The notes below the pieces were generated by a model. The model did no database searches, was not told the origin of the DNA, and saw only the letters and a list, made by a program, of their open reading frames with translations. The position numbers were made by a program, and so were the translations under genes. Shown piece after piece: positions 7,118 through 13,961 of a DNA stretch of 22,328 nucleotides. Positions within the stretch are counted from its first letter, which is position 1; the number at the start of each line of letters is the position of its first letter. The DNA lies in the NCBI GenBank assembly GCA_002403415.1, contig DHHS01000209.1, forward strand, positions 1-22,328, written 5' to 3'. Source of the stretch: Sphingomonas sp. UBA4766 (GTDB lineage: Bacteria; Pseudomonadota; Alphaproteobacteria; Sphingomonadales; Sphingomonadaceae).

Positions 7118-9208
7118 TCATCCCCGTTCGACCGCACTCACGGCGTCTGCGGCGCGCAGGGCGGCGATCAGGCGGGTGAGGTGCGTCAGGTCGCGCACTT
7201 CGATGTCGATCACATTGGTGTGATAGCCGGTGTCGCGATTGTCGAGCCGCATATTGATGATGTTCGCCTTGTGCGCGCCGATGATCGTCGCAACCACGCC
7301 AAGCGCGCCGGGTTCGTTCTTGAGCTGCACCGCGATGCGCGCCACCGCGCCTTCGTTGCGGTCGCCCCAGGCAAGGTCGACCCAATCGGCATCATCGCTG
7401 TCTTTCAGCGTCGCGCAGTCGATCTTGTGGACCTCAATCCCCTCATTCGGGCGGCGCAGGCCGACGATGCGGTCGCCGGGCACCGCATGGCAACATTCGG
7501 CCAGGTCAAAGGCTACTCCGGGGGTCAGCCCTTTGATCGAAATCGGCGCAAGCGCTGCCGCCGGTCCCGCATCGCCCAGCACGGCGGAGGCGCCGGGCAT
7601 AAGCGCGTCCATGACCTCGGCGTCGGTGAACCGGCGCCGTGCGATTGCTTCCAATAACGCGGCGCTGTCGGCGAGTTTCAGCCGCCGGGTGGCGGTATCA
7701 AGCGCGTCTTCGGCAAGCGCGGTGGGCAGACGCCGTACGATCTGGTCATAAAGCTTCTTGCCCAGCGCTTGTGCTTCTGCGCGTTCCTTGATCCGCAAAT
7801 GGCGGCGGATCGCCGCGCGCGCTTTGCCGGTGATCGCAAAGTTCAGCCATTGCGGCTGCGGCCGCTGCGCCTTGGAGCGCAGAATCTGAACCTGATCGCC
7901 ATTGTCGATCGGCGCGCGCAGCGGCACGACGCGCCCGTTGATCTTGGCGCCCACCGCCTGATCCCCCAGATCGGTGTGCAGCGCATAGGCAAAGTCGATT
8001 GGCGTTGCGCCCTTGGGCAATTGGATAAGCTCGCCGCGCGGGGTGAAGGCGAAAATCCGGTCGGCATACATCGCCATTTTGGTGTGTTCGAGCAGCTCTT
8101 CCGGGCTTTCGGCTGCATCCAGAATCTCGACCAGATCGGCGATCCAGCGCACTTGCGTATCAGGGCGCAGCTTGCCCTGTTTATAGGCCCAGTGCGCGGC
8201 CAGCCCATGCTCGGCCTCAGCGTGCATTTCGGCGGTTCGAATCTGGATTTCAACGCGGGTATTCTCCGCGTGCATGATCGTGGTGTGCAGCGAGCGATAC
8301 CCGTTGCGTTTGGGCGTTGACACATAATCCTTGAACCGCATCGGCACCGTCGGCCAGCGGCGGTGGATGAGGCCAAGCGCGCGGTAGCAATCCTCCTCAT
8401 TGGGCACGATGACGCGAAACGCCATGATGTCGGAGAGCTGTTCAAAGCTGATATGGCGCTCGCTCATCTTGCGCCAGATCGAATAGGGGTGCTTTTCGCG
8501 GCCCCAGATATCGGCCTCCACCCCGTGACGCAGCAAAAGCGCGCGCATCGACGCGGCGATTTTGGCGATGCGGTCGCCATCGCCCGCATTCAACAGTTCG
8601 AGCCGCTTGGTGATCGACGAAAAGGCGTCGGGCTCAAGCTGGCGAAAGGCCAGGCTCTGCATTTCGCGCATGAATTCATACATGCCGATGCGTTCGGCAA
8701 GCGGCGCGTAAATATCCATGGTCTCGCGTGCGATGCGGCGGCGCTTGTCCTCATTCTTGATGTGGTGGAGCGTGCGCATATTGTGCAGCCGGTCGGCGAG
8801 CTTGACCAGCAGCACGCGAATGTCGTCCGACATGGCGAGCAGGAATTTGCGCAGATTTTCGGCCGCGCGCTCGCTTTCGGTCTGCGCTTCGATTTTGGAC
8901 AGCTTGGTTACGCCATCGACCATGCGTGCGACATTGTCACCGAACAGCCGCTGAATTTCGGCGGGCGTTGCGACCGTATCCTCGATCGTGTCGTGGAGGA
9001 TCGCGGTCGCGATGGTCTCGTCATCAAGCCGCAGGTCGGTTAGGATGCCCGCGACTTCGATCGGGTGGCTGAAATAGGGATCGCCTGAGGCGCGCTTTTG
9101 CGATCCGTGCGCTTGAAGCGAAAACACATAAGCACGGTTGAGCAGCGCCTCGTCGGCGTTGGGATCGTAGCTCAAGACCCGATCGACAAGTTCATATTGG
9201 CGCAGCAC
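7118..9208 (-). CDS. rsh: Bifunctional (p)ppGpp synthetase/hydrolase (RelA/SpoT homologue)
   Basis: This enzyme makes and degrades the stringent-response alarmone (p)ppGpp in the cytoplasm. With the GTG start at 9208 it has 696 residues. The N-terminal HD hydrolase domain is intact: FSHPIEVAG (H48), LHDTIEDT (H72, D73) and KLADRLHNMRT (D139). The synthetase domain follows (about 230-345) with YSIWRKM, RFKDYVSTPKRNGYRSLHTT and VEIQIRTAEMHAEAEHG. Its RFKD at 291-294 is the RXKD form of bifunctional enzymes, as opposed to the EXDD of RelA-only synthetases. A TGS domain (about 386-446) and a C-terminal ACT domain (about 625-696) complete the long RSH layout. The frame extends to TTG 9247, but homologues usually begin MLRQYEL, which fits GTG 9208. 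No clear Shine-Dalgarno precedes either codon. Names used for such genes include rel, relA, spoT and rsh. Confidence 0.95.
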   Translation of the reverse strand: MLRQYELVDRVLSYDPNADEALLNRAYVFSLQAHGSQKRASGDPYFSHPIEVAGILTDLRLDDETIATAILHDTIEDTVATPAEIQRLFGDNVARMVDGVTKLSKIEAQTESERAAENLRKFLLAMSDDIRVLLVKLADRLHNMRTLHHIKNEDKRRRIARETMDIYAPLAERIGMYEFMREMQSLAFRQLEPDAFSSITKRLELLNAGDGDRIAKIAASMRALLLRHGVEADIWGREKHPYSIWRKMSERHISFEQLSDIMAFRVIVPNEEDCYRALGLIHRRWPTVPMRFKDYVSTPKRNGYRSLHTTIMHAENTRVEIQIRTAEMHAEAEHGLAAHWAYKQGKLRPDTQVRWIADLVEILDAAESPEELLEHTKMAMYADRIFAFTPRGELIQLPKGATPIDFAYALHTDLGDQAVGAKINGRVVPLRAPIDNGDQVQILRSKAQRPQPQWLNFAITGKARAAIRRHLRIKERAEAQALGKKLYDQIVRRLPTALAEDALDTATRRLKLADSAALLEAIARRRFTDAEVMDALMPGASAVLGDAGPAAALAPISIKGLTPGVAFDLAECCHAVPGDRIVGLRRPNEGIEVHKIDCATLKDSDDADWVDLAWGDRNEGAVARIAVQLKNEPGALGVVATIIGAHKANIINMRLDNRDTGYHTNVIDIEVRDLTHLTRLIAALRAADAVSAVERG

Positions 9209-9264
9209 GCGACCAATGTGGGGCCGCGTGCTGCTGCTTTGCAACAATTACTTGCAGTCGGGCG

Positions 9265-9570
9265 TCAACGCGCGACGGTATTGCACTTGGCGAGCGTCGC
9301 TTCGTCGAACGCGGCACCGGCAACGCTGAACGCATTCAGCTTGCCAACACGCTGGGCGACCATCTGGCACATGATGACATCGCGCTGCGTGCTCTTGGCG
9401 GCGCCGCACACGCCATCGGCGCACTTCCACAACGTGCCTGCGGTGATGAGCGTGTTCTTTGCGGGAGCCGTGGCGGGCGTTGCCGCATAATAGCCGCCGG
9501 TCTGCGCGACGGCGGGCGCCACAGCGATCAGCGACGCGGCAAGGGCGGCGATGGGGAACAAGCGGGTCAT
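9265..9570 (-). CDS. Small exported cysteine-containing protein of unknown function
   Basis: This 101-residue protein begins MTRLFPIAALAASLIAVAPAVAQ, a clear Sec signal peptide with an AVA-Q cleavage site near residue 22. The mature part is short and has four cysteines in a CADGVC...MCQ...KCN pattern, which could form two disulfides in the periplasm. The layout NTLITAGTLWKC...VCGAA...LNAFSVAGAAFDEATLAKCN resembles a small alphaproteobacterial family of uncharacterised periplasmic proteins (CC_3452-like). I recognise it only by general pattern. A GGAGGAAAAT Shine-Dalgarno is immediately upstream of the ATG. The gene is divergent from the HxlR regulator and shares its 140-bp intergenic region, so it is a candidate target of that regulator. 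It is followed on the same strand by rel after 56 bp. Confidence 0.8.
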   Translation of the reverse strand: MTRLFPIAALAASLIAVAPAVAQTGGYYAATPATAPAKNTLITAGTLWKCADGVCGAAKSTQRDVIMCQMVAQRVGKLNAFSVAGAAFDEATLAKCNTVAR

Positions 9571-9637
9571 ATTTTCCTCCGTTGATCGGGCGGCTGGGGA
9601 GTATCGCCCGGAAATGCGAATTAGGTTGCGATCCGCT

Positions 9638-9677
9638 ACTTAGTCGAGTAAGTTTTTCGTTGCAACTAGAAACTTAC
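9638..9677. promoter_or_regulatory. Repeated ACTTAC-like half-sites in the divergent intergenic region (candidate HxlR operator)
   Basis: Three related half-sites are clustered. ACTTAG and GTAAGT form an imperfect 16-bp palindrome, ACTTAGTCGAGTAAGT, at 9638-9653. GTAAGTTT at 9648-9655 also pairs exactly with AAACTTAC at 9670-9677. HxlR-family regulators usually bind dyads with ACTT/AAGT half-sites in the region between themselves and a divergent target, so an operator role is a reasonable inference. It is unproven, and the promoters themselves are not clear. Confidence 0.5.
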
Positions 9678-9710
9678 ATTTTCGTCGCGCAATCGGCGAA
9701 ATGCGATAGG

Positions 9711-10202
9711 ATGTCCGGCCTGATGGAAGGAAAGCTCAGAGAGCCACTGCGCGAACTTGCCGAATGCAGCTTGCCCGCTGCGCTCGAGGCAATGGGTGAA
9801 CGCTGGTCGTTCCTCATTTTGCGCGCCGCGTTCAATGGCTTGTTTCATTTTGAAGAGTTTCAGTCGGAACTGGGCATTGCCCGCAATATCCTTGCCAATC
9901 GGCTCGCGCGGCTGGTCGAGCACGGCATTTTGAAGCGCGAGGCGATGGCCGATGACCGGCGCAAGATCGAATATCGGCTGACGGAAAAGGGCGCCGCTTT
10001 GCTTCCCACCATGGTGGCGCTGCGCCAATGGGGCGAGCGCTGGGAAACCGGCGTGGTGGCAACGCCGGTGCTGGTCGATGAGCGCGACCGCCGCCCGATC
10101 CGGCAGGTTGAGGTGCATGGCTGGGACGGGCGCGTGCTGCGCAAGGGCGATCTGGTCTGGGCGCTCCCCGAAGAGGTGGCGAGTGCCGTCGATCCGGCCT
10201 AA
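9711..10202 (+). CDS. HxlR family winged-helix transcriptional regulator
   Basis: This 163-residue DNA-binding protein has the HxlR pattern near the N-terminus: CSLPAALEAMGERWSFLILRAAFNGLFHFEEFQSELGIARNILANRLARLVEHGILKRE, where the recognition helix covers the I-A-x-N-I-L-A-x-R-L part. The wing follows as RRKIEYRLTEKGAALLPTMVALRQWGERW. The family's cysteine, which in some members senses electrophiles or oxidants, is represented by one Cys at the start of the domain (AECSLP), so redox sensing is possible but not shown. The extra C-terminal 45 residues (from about 118) are not a recognised ligand domain. ATG 9711 has only an abutting AGG; ATG 9723 (MEGKL) has AGGA 11 nt upstream and is an alternative. 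The frame is open back to 9459 but there overlaps the divergent gene. It is convergent with the thioesterase, 12 bp away. Confidence 0.9.
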   Translation: MSGLMEGKLREPLRELAECSLPAALEAMGERWSFLILRAAFNGLFHFEEFQSELGIARNILANRLARLVEHGILKREAMADDRRKIEYRLTEKGAALLPTMVALRQWGERWETGVVATPVLVDERDRRPIRQVEVHGWDGRVLRKGDLVWALPEEVASAVDPA

Positions 10203-10214
10203 CCGCAACGCTCG

Positions 10215-10640
10215 CTAACGCGCGGTCAGCCGCTCGAGTGCTGCACGCACTTCGCCGGTGATCGGCGCGGGGCGTCCCCCCAAATCGGCGACATGGACGA
10301 TGACCATCTCGATCACACAATGGAGATCGCCAGTGCCGGCGTGGCACAGCTCAAACCGCTGGGTCAAGCTGGTGGTGCCGACGCGCTCGATGCGCACAAA
10401 GGCCTCGATCTCGTCACCCATTGCAAAGGGTTTCAGATAGTCGATTTCGGTGTGGCGGACATGAAATTCAGCGGACGTCCAGGCAGTGCCCAGATCGTCC
10501 ATCCCGCTCCATTCCCAAAATTCGCCGACCGCGTAATCGGCATATTCCAGGTAGCGCGAGTTGAATACGATCCGCTGGCCGTCGATTTCGGCGTAGCGGA
10601 CCTTGAAGCGGGTGGAGAACTGGAAACCGGATCGGACCAT
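10215..10640 (-). CDS. Acyl-CoA thioesterase, 4HBT hotdog-fold family
   Basis: This 141-residue protein matches the YbgC/4-hydroxybenzoyl-CoA thioesterase family in length and in its N-terminal motif FKVRYAEIDGQRIVFNSRYLEYADYAVGEFWEW, where the Asp of AEID is at the catalytic position. It then shows the usual hotdog sheet (HVRHTEIDYLKPFAMGDEIEAFVRIERVGTTSLTQRFEL). These enzymes hydrolyse short or aromatic acyl-CoA esters in the cytoplasm; the substrate cannot be told here. ATG 10640 gives the family-typical start. The frame is open to GTG 10703, which would add 21 residues and overlap the end of the aminotransferase gene by 20 bp, an arrangement that would favour coupled translation, so the start is not settled. 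No good Shine-Dalgarno precedes ATG 10640. It is probably the second gene of an operon with the aminotransferase. Confidence 0.85.
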   Translation of the reverse strand: MVRSGFQFSTRFKVRYAEIDGQRIVFNSRYLEYADYAVGEFWEWSGMDDLGTAWTSAEFHVRHTEIDYLKPFAMGDEIEAFVRIERVGTTSLTQRFELCHAGTGDLHCVIEMVIVHVADLGGRPAPITGEVRAALERLTAR

Positions 10641-10683
10641 GGCGCGCGCGATGCCGGGCCGCGCGGCGATGGTCAAGCCGCGA

Positions 10684-11898
10684 TCAGCTGGCGTCGCGGG
10701 CACCCGATGCGGTATTTACCCCCATTGACTGGAGATAGCGGCGGATGTTGCGCGCGGCCTGGCGCAGGCGTTGCTCATTTTCGACCAGCGCGATGCGGAC
10801 AAACCCCTCGCCATTCTCCCCATAGCCAACGCCAGGGGCGACCGCGACTTTCGCCTCGGTCAGCAATTGCTTGCTGAATTCCAGACTTCCCAGATGCGCC
10901 AGCGCTGGCGGCAGCGGCGCCCAGGCAAACATTGACGCAGACGGTGCGGGCACGTCCCACCCGGCGCGCCCAAAGCTTTCGACCAGCACATCGCGGCGAT
11001 GGTGGTAAAGTGCGCGGTTCGCCGCGACTATATCCTGCGGGCCATTGAGCGCGGCACAGGCGGCGGCCTGAATCGGCGTGAACGCGCCATAATCGAGATA
11101 GGATTTCACTCGCGTCATCGCCGCAATCAATTGCGGGTTGCCCACCGCAAAACCAATCCGCCACCCGGCCATCGAATAGGTTTTCGACAGCGAGGTGAAC
11201 TCAACCGCCACCTCCTTTGCCCCTGTCACTTGCAGGATCGACGCGGTCGGCTTGCCGTCGTAGTAGAGCTCGGAATAGGCAAGGTCGGAAATCAGCCACA
11301 CCTTGTTCTCCCGCGCCCAGTCCACCAGCCGTTCGTAAAAGGCGACGTCAACCGTCTCCGCCGTCGGGTTGGACGGGTAATTGACCACCAGCACGCTGGG
11401 TCGTGGCACCGTAAACGCCATGGCGCGGTCCAGTGCGTCCCAATAATGATCGTCGGGCGTGGTCGGCACGCTGCGGATCGTGGCGCCGGCAATGATGAAG
11501 CCGAAAGTGTGAATCGGATAGCTGGGATTGGGCGCAAGGACGACATCGCCGGGTGCGGTAATCGCGGTGGCAAGGCTCGCCAGCCCCTCCTTCGACCCCA
11601 TTGTCACTACGACTTCGCGATCGGGATCGATCTCCACCCCGAAACGGCGTCCGTAATAACTGGCCTGAGCGCGGCGCAAGCCCGGAATCCCGCGCGACGC
11701 CGAATAGCCATGGGCGTCGGGTTTGGCGGCGACTTCGCACAGCTTTTCGATGACGTGCGGCGGCGGCGGTAAATCGGGATTGCCCATGCCCAGGTCGATA
11801 ATATCCTCCCCGCCTGCACGGGCGGCCGCGCGCATCGCATTGACCTCGGCAATGACATAGGGCGGCAAGCGCTTCATGCGGTAAAATTCGTCGGACAT
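10684..11898 (-). CDS. alaC: PLP-dependent class I/II aminotransferase, AlaC-like
   Basis: This 404-residue fold-type I aminotransferase closely follows Escherichia coli AlaC, the glutamate-pyruvate transaminase that makes alanine. It shows RLPPYVIAEVN near the N-terminus, then EDIIDLGMGNPDLPPPPHVIEKLCEVA, HGYSASRGIPGLRRA, GSKEGLASL and NPSYPIH. The PLP-binding residues are N177 (YPSNPTAE), D205 (ISDLAYSE), the Schiff-base lysine K239 in SLSKTYSMAGWRIGF, and R247. The C-terminal EAKVAVAPGVGYGENGEGFVRIALVENEQRLRQAARNI also fits. Related enzymes are sometimes labelled LL-diaminopimelate aminotransferase, and that activity cannot be excluded. Start ATG 11898 follows a GGGAG about 12 nt upstream and sits next to a 12-bp palindrome. 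The gene is divergent from phaC and precedes the thioesterase gene on the same strand. Confidence 0.88.
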   Translation of the reverse strand: MSDEFYRMKRLPPYVIAEVNAMRAAARAGGEDIIDLGMGNPDLPPPPHVIEKLCEVAAKPDAHGYSASRGIPGLRRAQASYYGRRFGVEIDPDREVVVTMGSKEGLASLATAITAPGDVVLAPNPSYPIHTFGFIIAGATIRSVPTTPDDHYWDALDRAMAFTVPRPSVLVVNYPSNPTAETVDVAFYERLVDWARENKVWLISDLAYSELYYDGKPTASILQVTGAKEVAVEFTSLSKTYSMAGWRIGFAVGNPQLIAAMTRVKSYLDYGAFTPIQAAACAALNGPQDIVAANRALYHHRRDVLVESFGRAGWDVPAPSASMFAWAPLPPALAHLGSLEFSKQLLTEAKVAVAPGVGYGENGEGFVRIALVENEQRLRQAARNIRRYLQSMGVNTASGARDAS

Positions 11899-11899
11899 T

Positions 11900-11911
11900 T
11901 GAACCGGTTCA
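11900..11911. promoter_or_regulatory. 12-bp perfect palindrome at the alaC start
   Basis: TGAACCGGTTCA is a perfect inverted repeat that ends one base before the alaC start codon on the minus strand, between the Shine-Dalgarno-like GGGAG and the ATG. It could be a repressor operator or simply a short RNA hairpin at the ribosome entry site; by its size alone it could also be chance. Confidence 0.3.
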
Positions 11912-12020
11912 CTCCCTTTTGCCTAATCTTGTCATGCTGTGCGGTGTTGCGGCCGATCTGCCCGGTTCGGCTGGGAAAAGCGCCTGCAACCCCTCTCGTC
12001 CCGGCGATCTGCAGATGCTA

Positions 12021-12070
12021 GTGATTGTGCAAGCTCGGAGCAAATCACAAGAATCGCGGTCGACCGCGAT
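12021..12070. promoter_or_regulatory. Inverted repeats upstream of phaC
   Basis: Two dyads lie just before the phaC Shine-Dalgarno. GTGATT (12021-12026) pairs with AATCAC (12043-12048). The stretch 12053-12070 is an 18-bp perfect palindrome, ATCGCGGTCGACCGCGAT, ending 18 bp before the start codon. The 9-mer TTGTGCAAG at 12025-12033 recurs exactly in the phasin promoter at 13915-13923. A further 10-bp palindrome, ATCTGCAGAT, sits at 12007-12016. Binding by a PHA regulator, or an mRNA hairpin in the leader, are both possible. Confidence 0.45.
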
Positions 12071-12088
12071 AAATCGGAAGAGGATATT

Positions 12089-13837
12089 ATGGCCGATCCC
12101 GACTCGCCACCGCCACAGCCGCTGCCTATCCCCAGCCTGGAGGATATGCAGCACTGGACCTGGGTAATGGGCCGCACGCAGCAGATGATGCTGGAGGCCG
12201 GGTTGCAGACGATCGAGGAATCGCCCGCCGTGCCGATCATCCCCGGCTTTACCGATCCGCGCACGATCGAGCGCGCGCGCGATTTCTGGACGGACAGCAT
12301 GAAACTGTGGGGCCGATTTCTGGCGCCCGCCGATGCTTCGGTCGAGCCCGAAGCTCCCGCGCACGCCAAGGACAAACGGTTCAAGGATGCGGCCTGGCGC
12401 GACAATCCCGTGTTCGACTGGATCCGGCAGAGTTATCTGCTGATGTCGGACCATATCCAGCGCGGCGTGGATGAGTTTGACGGGCTAGAACCGGCGCAGC
12501 GCGAGAAGCTGCGCTTTGCCACCCGCAACATTGTCGAGGCGATGAGCCCCAGCAATTTCCCCGCCACCAATCCGCTGGTCATTGCCCGCACGGTGGAGAC
12601 CGGCGGCGAGAATCTGTTGAACGGCATGCAGCATATGCTGGCCGATCTGACCAAGGGCCAGTTGACGCATACCGACCCGAATGCGTTCGAGGTCGGCCGC
12701 AACATCGCGACCACACCCGGCAAAGTCATCAAGCGCACGCCGCTTTACGAATTGATTCAGTATAGCCCGACGACCAAGGAGGTGATCGAGACGCCGCTGG
12801 TCATTTTTCCGCCGTGGATCAACCGGTTCTATATCCTTGATCTGACCGCGGAAAAAAGCTTCATTAAGTGGGCGGTCGATCAGGGGTTGACCGTGTTCAT
12901 GGTGTCGTGGCGGTCGGCCGATGCGTCGATGAAGGATGTTACCTGGGACGATTATGTCGAGGCCGGGCAAATTGATGCGATCGACACGATCCGCGACGTG
13001 CTGAAGGTCAACGCCGTTCACACCATCGGCTATTGTGTGGCGGGAACCACGCTTGCGGCGACGCTGGCGGTGCTGGCCGCACGCGGGCAGGCCGACAAGG
13101 TCAAAAGCGCGACGTTCTTCACCGCGCAAGTTGATTTTACCCGCGCGGGGGAATTGCTCAATTTCGTCGATGACGATCAATTGAAAATAATCGAACAAGT
13201 GTCGGGCGATGGTTATCTGGACGGCCGCTATATGGCGCTGACGTTCAATCTGTTACGCGGGCGTGATCTGATCTGGAACTACGTCACTAATAACTATCTT
13301 ATGGGTCAGGATTATGTGCCCTTCGATCTCCTTCACTGGAATGGCGACACCACAAATTTGCCCAGTAAATGGCATTTGAGTTATTTGCGTGACCTTTATC
13401 GTGACAATTTGCTGGTGCAGCCGGGCGCGCTCAGTATTGCGGGTACGCCAATTGATTTACGGCAAGTTACAACGCCCAGCTATATTCAGGCGGGCCGTGA
13501 GGATCATATCGCCCCGCCGGACAGTGTGTGGCAATTGACGCGCCACTTCGGCGGGCCGATGAAATTCGTGCTTGCGGGATCAGGGCATATTGCCGGTGTC
13601 GTCAATCCTCCGGCAGCGGGAAAGTATCAGTATTGGACCAACCCTGTGCTGGCCGGGACGCTGGCCGATTTTGTCGCGGGTGCGGTCGAGACCAAGGGGA
13701 GCTGGTGGCCCGACTGGATCGAATGGGTGCGCGGGCACGGCAATGCGAAGGTCCCCGCAAAGGGCGCGCGCGTGCCGGGCAAGGGCAAGTTGAAATCGGT
13801 GTGCGACGCGCCGGGGGATTATGTGAAGGCCCGATAA
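12089..13837 (+). CDS. phaC: Class I poly(3-hydroxyalkanoate) synthase PhaC
   Basis: PhaC polymerises (R)-3-hydroxyacyl-CoA into polyhydroxyalkanoate at the granule surface. The 582-residue length fits class I enzymes, which act without PhaE or PhaR-type synthase subunits. The N-terminal domain (about 1-200) contains FNPSNF-like MSPSNFPATNP and PhaC_N features; the alpha/beta-hydrolase domain follows with PLVIFPPWINRFYILDL. The expected catalytic triad is visible: C316 in GYCVAGTT, D472 in GREDHIAPP and H500 in GSGHIAGVVNPP. The lipase-like box reads G-Y-C-V-A-G, with Ala where many family members have Gly. ATG 12089 follows GGAAGAGG and begins MADPDSPPP; the frame is open back to 11939 but has no family-like sequence there. 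Codons 1040-1440 nt into the gene are noticeably less GC-rich than the rest. The phasin gene follows 124 bp downstream with its own promoter. Confidence 0.95.
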   Translation: MADPDSPPPQPLPIPSLEDMQHWTWVMGRTQQMMLEAGLQTIEESPAVPIIPGFTDPRTIERARDFWTDSMKLWGRFLAPADASVEPEAPAHAKDKRFKDAAWRDNPVFDWIRQSYLLMSDHIQRGVDEFDGLEPAQREKLRFATRNIVEAMSPSNFPATNPLVIARTVETGGENLLNGMQHMLADLTKGQLTHTDPNAFEVGRNIATTPGKVIKRTPLYELIQYSPTTKEVIETPLVIFPPWINRFYILDLTAEKSFIKWAVDQGLTVFMVSWRSADASMKDVTWDDYVEAGQIDAIDTIRDVLKVNAVHTIGYCVAGTTLAATLAVLAARGQADKVKSATFFTAQVDFTRAGELLNFVDDDQLKIIEQVSGDGYLDGRYMALTFNLLRGRDLIWNYVTNNYLMGQDYVPFDLLHWNGDTTNLPSKWHLSYLRDLYRDNLLVQPGALSIAGTPIDLRQVTTPSYIQAGREDHIAPPDSVWQLTRHFGGPMKFVLAGSGHIAGVVNPPAAGKYQYWTNPVLAGTLADFVAGAVETKGSWWPDWIEWVRGHGNAKVPAKGARVPGKGKLKSVCDAPGDYVKAR

Positions 13838-13881
13838 AAAGATTATTTTACAGCGATATCTGCATCATCATTACATTTTTG

Positions 13882-13938
13882 CTGCAATGCACAAAAACAC
13901 TTGATTCCTCGGTCTTGTGCAAGTATATTGCAGCGCAA
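13882..13938 (+). promoter_or_regulatory. Phasin promoter with PhaR-like TGC/GCA sites
   Basis: This AT-rich region contains TTGATT (13901-13906) and TATATT (13924-13929) separated by 17 bp, a good sigma70-like promoter aiming at a start near 13936. Just upstream is CTGCAATGCAC (13882-13892), one base short of the CTGC-N3-GCAG sequence bound by PhaR repressors of Paracoccus and Rhodobacter. The -10 region is flanked by TTGTGCAAG (13915-13923) and TTGCAGCGCAA (13928-13938), again TGC/GCA-rich. Repression by a PhaR that is displaced when PHA accumulates is the expected logic; no phaR gene is in the window. Confidence 0.6.
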
Positions 13939-13961
13939 CATAGTGCTAGATGGAGCCTGTC

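Noticed and set aside
8363..9043. 226-codon plus-strand open frame opposite rel
   Set aside because: It is antisense to the HD and synthetase domains of rel and has no supporting motif or ribosome-binding site.
10999..11772. 257-codon plus-strand open frame opposite alaC
   Set aside because: It lies entirely antisense to conserved aminotransferase sequence.
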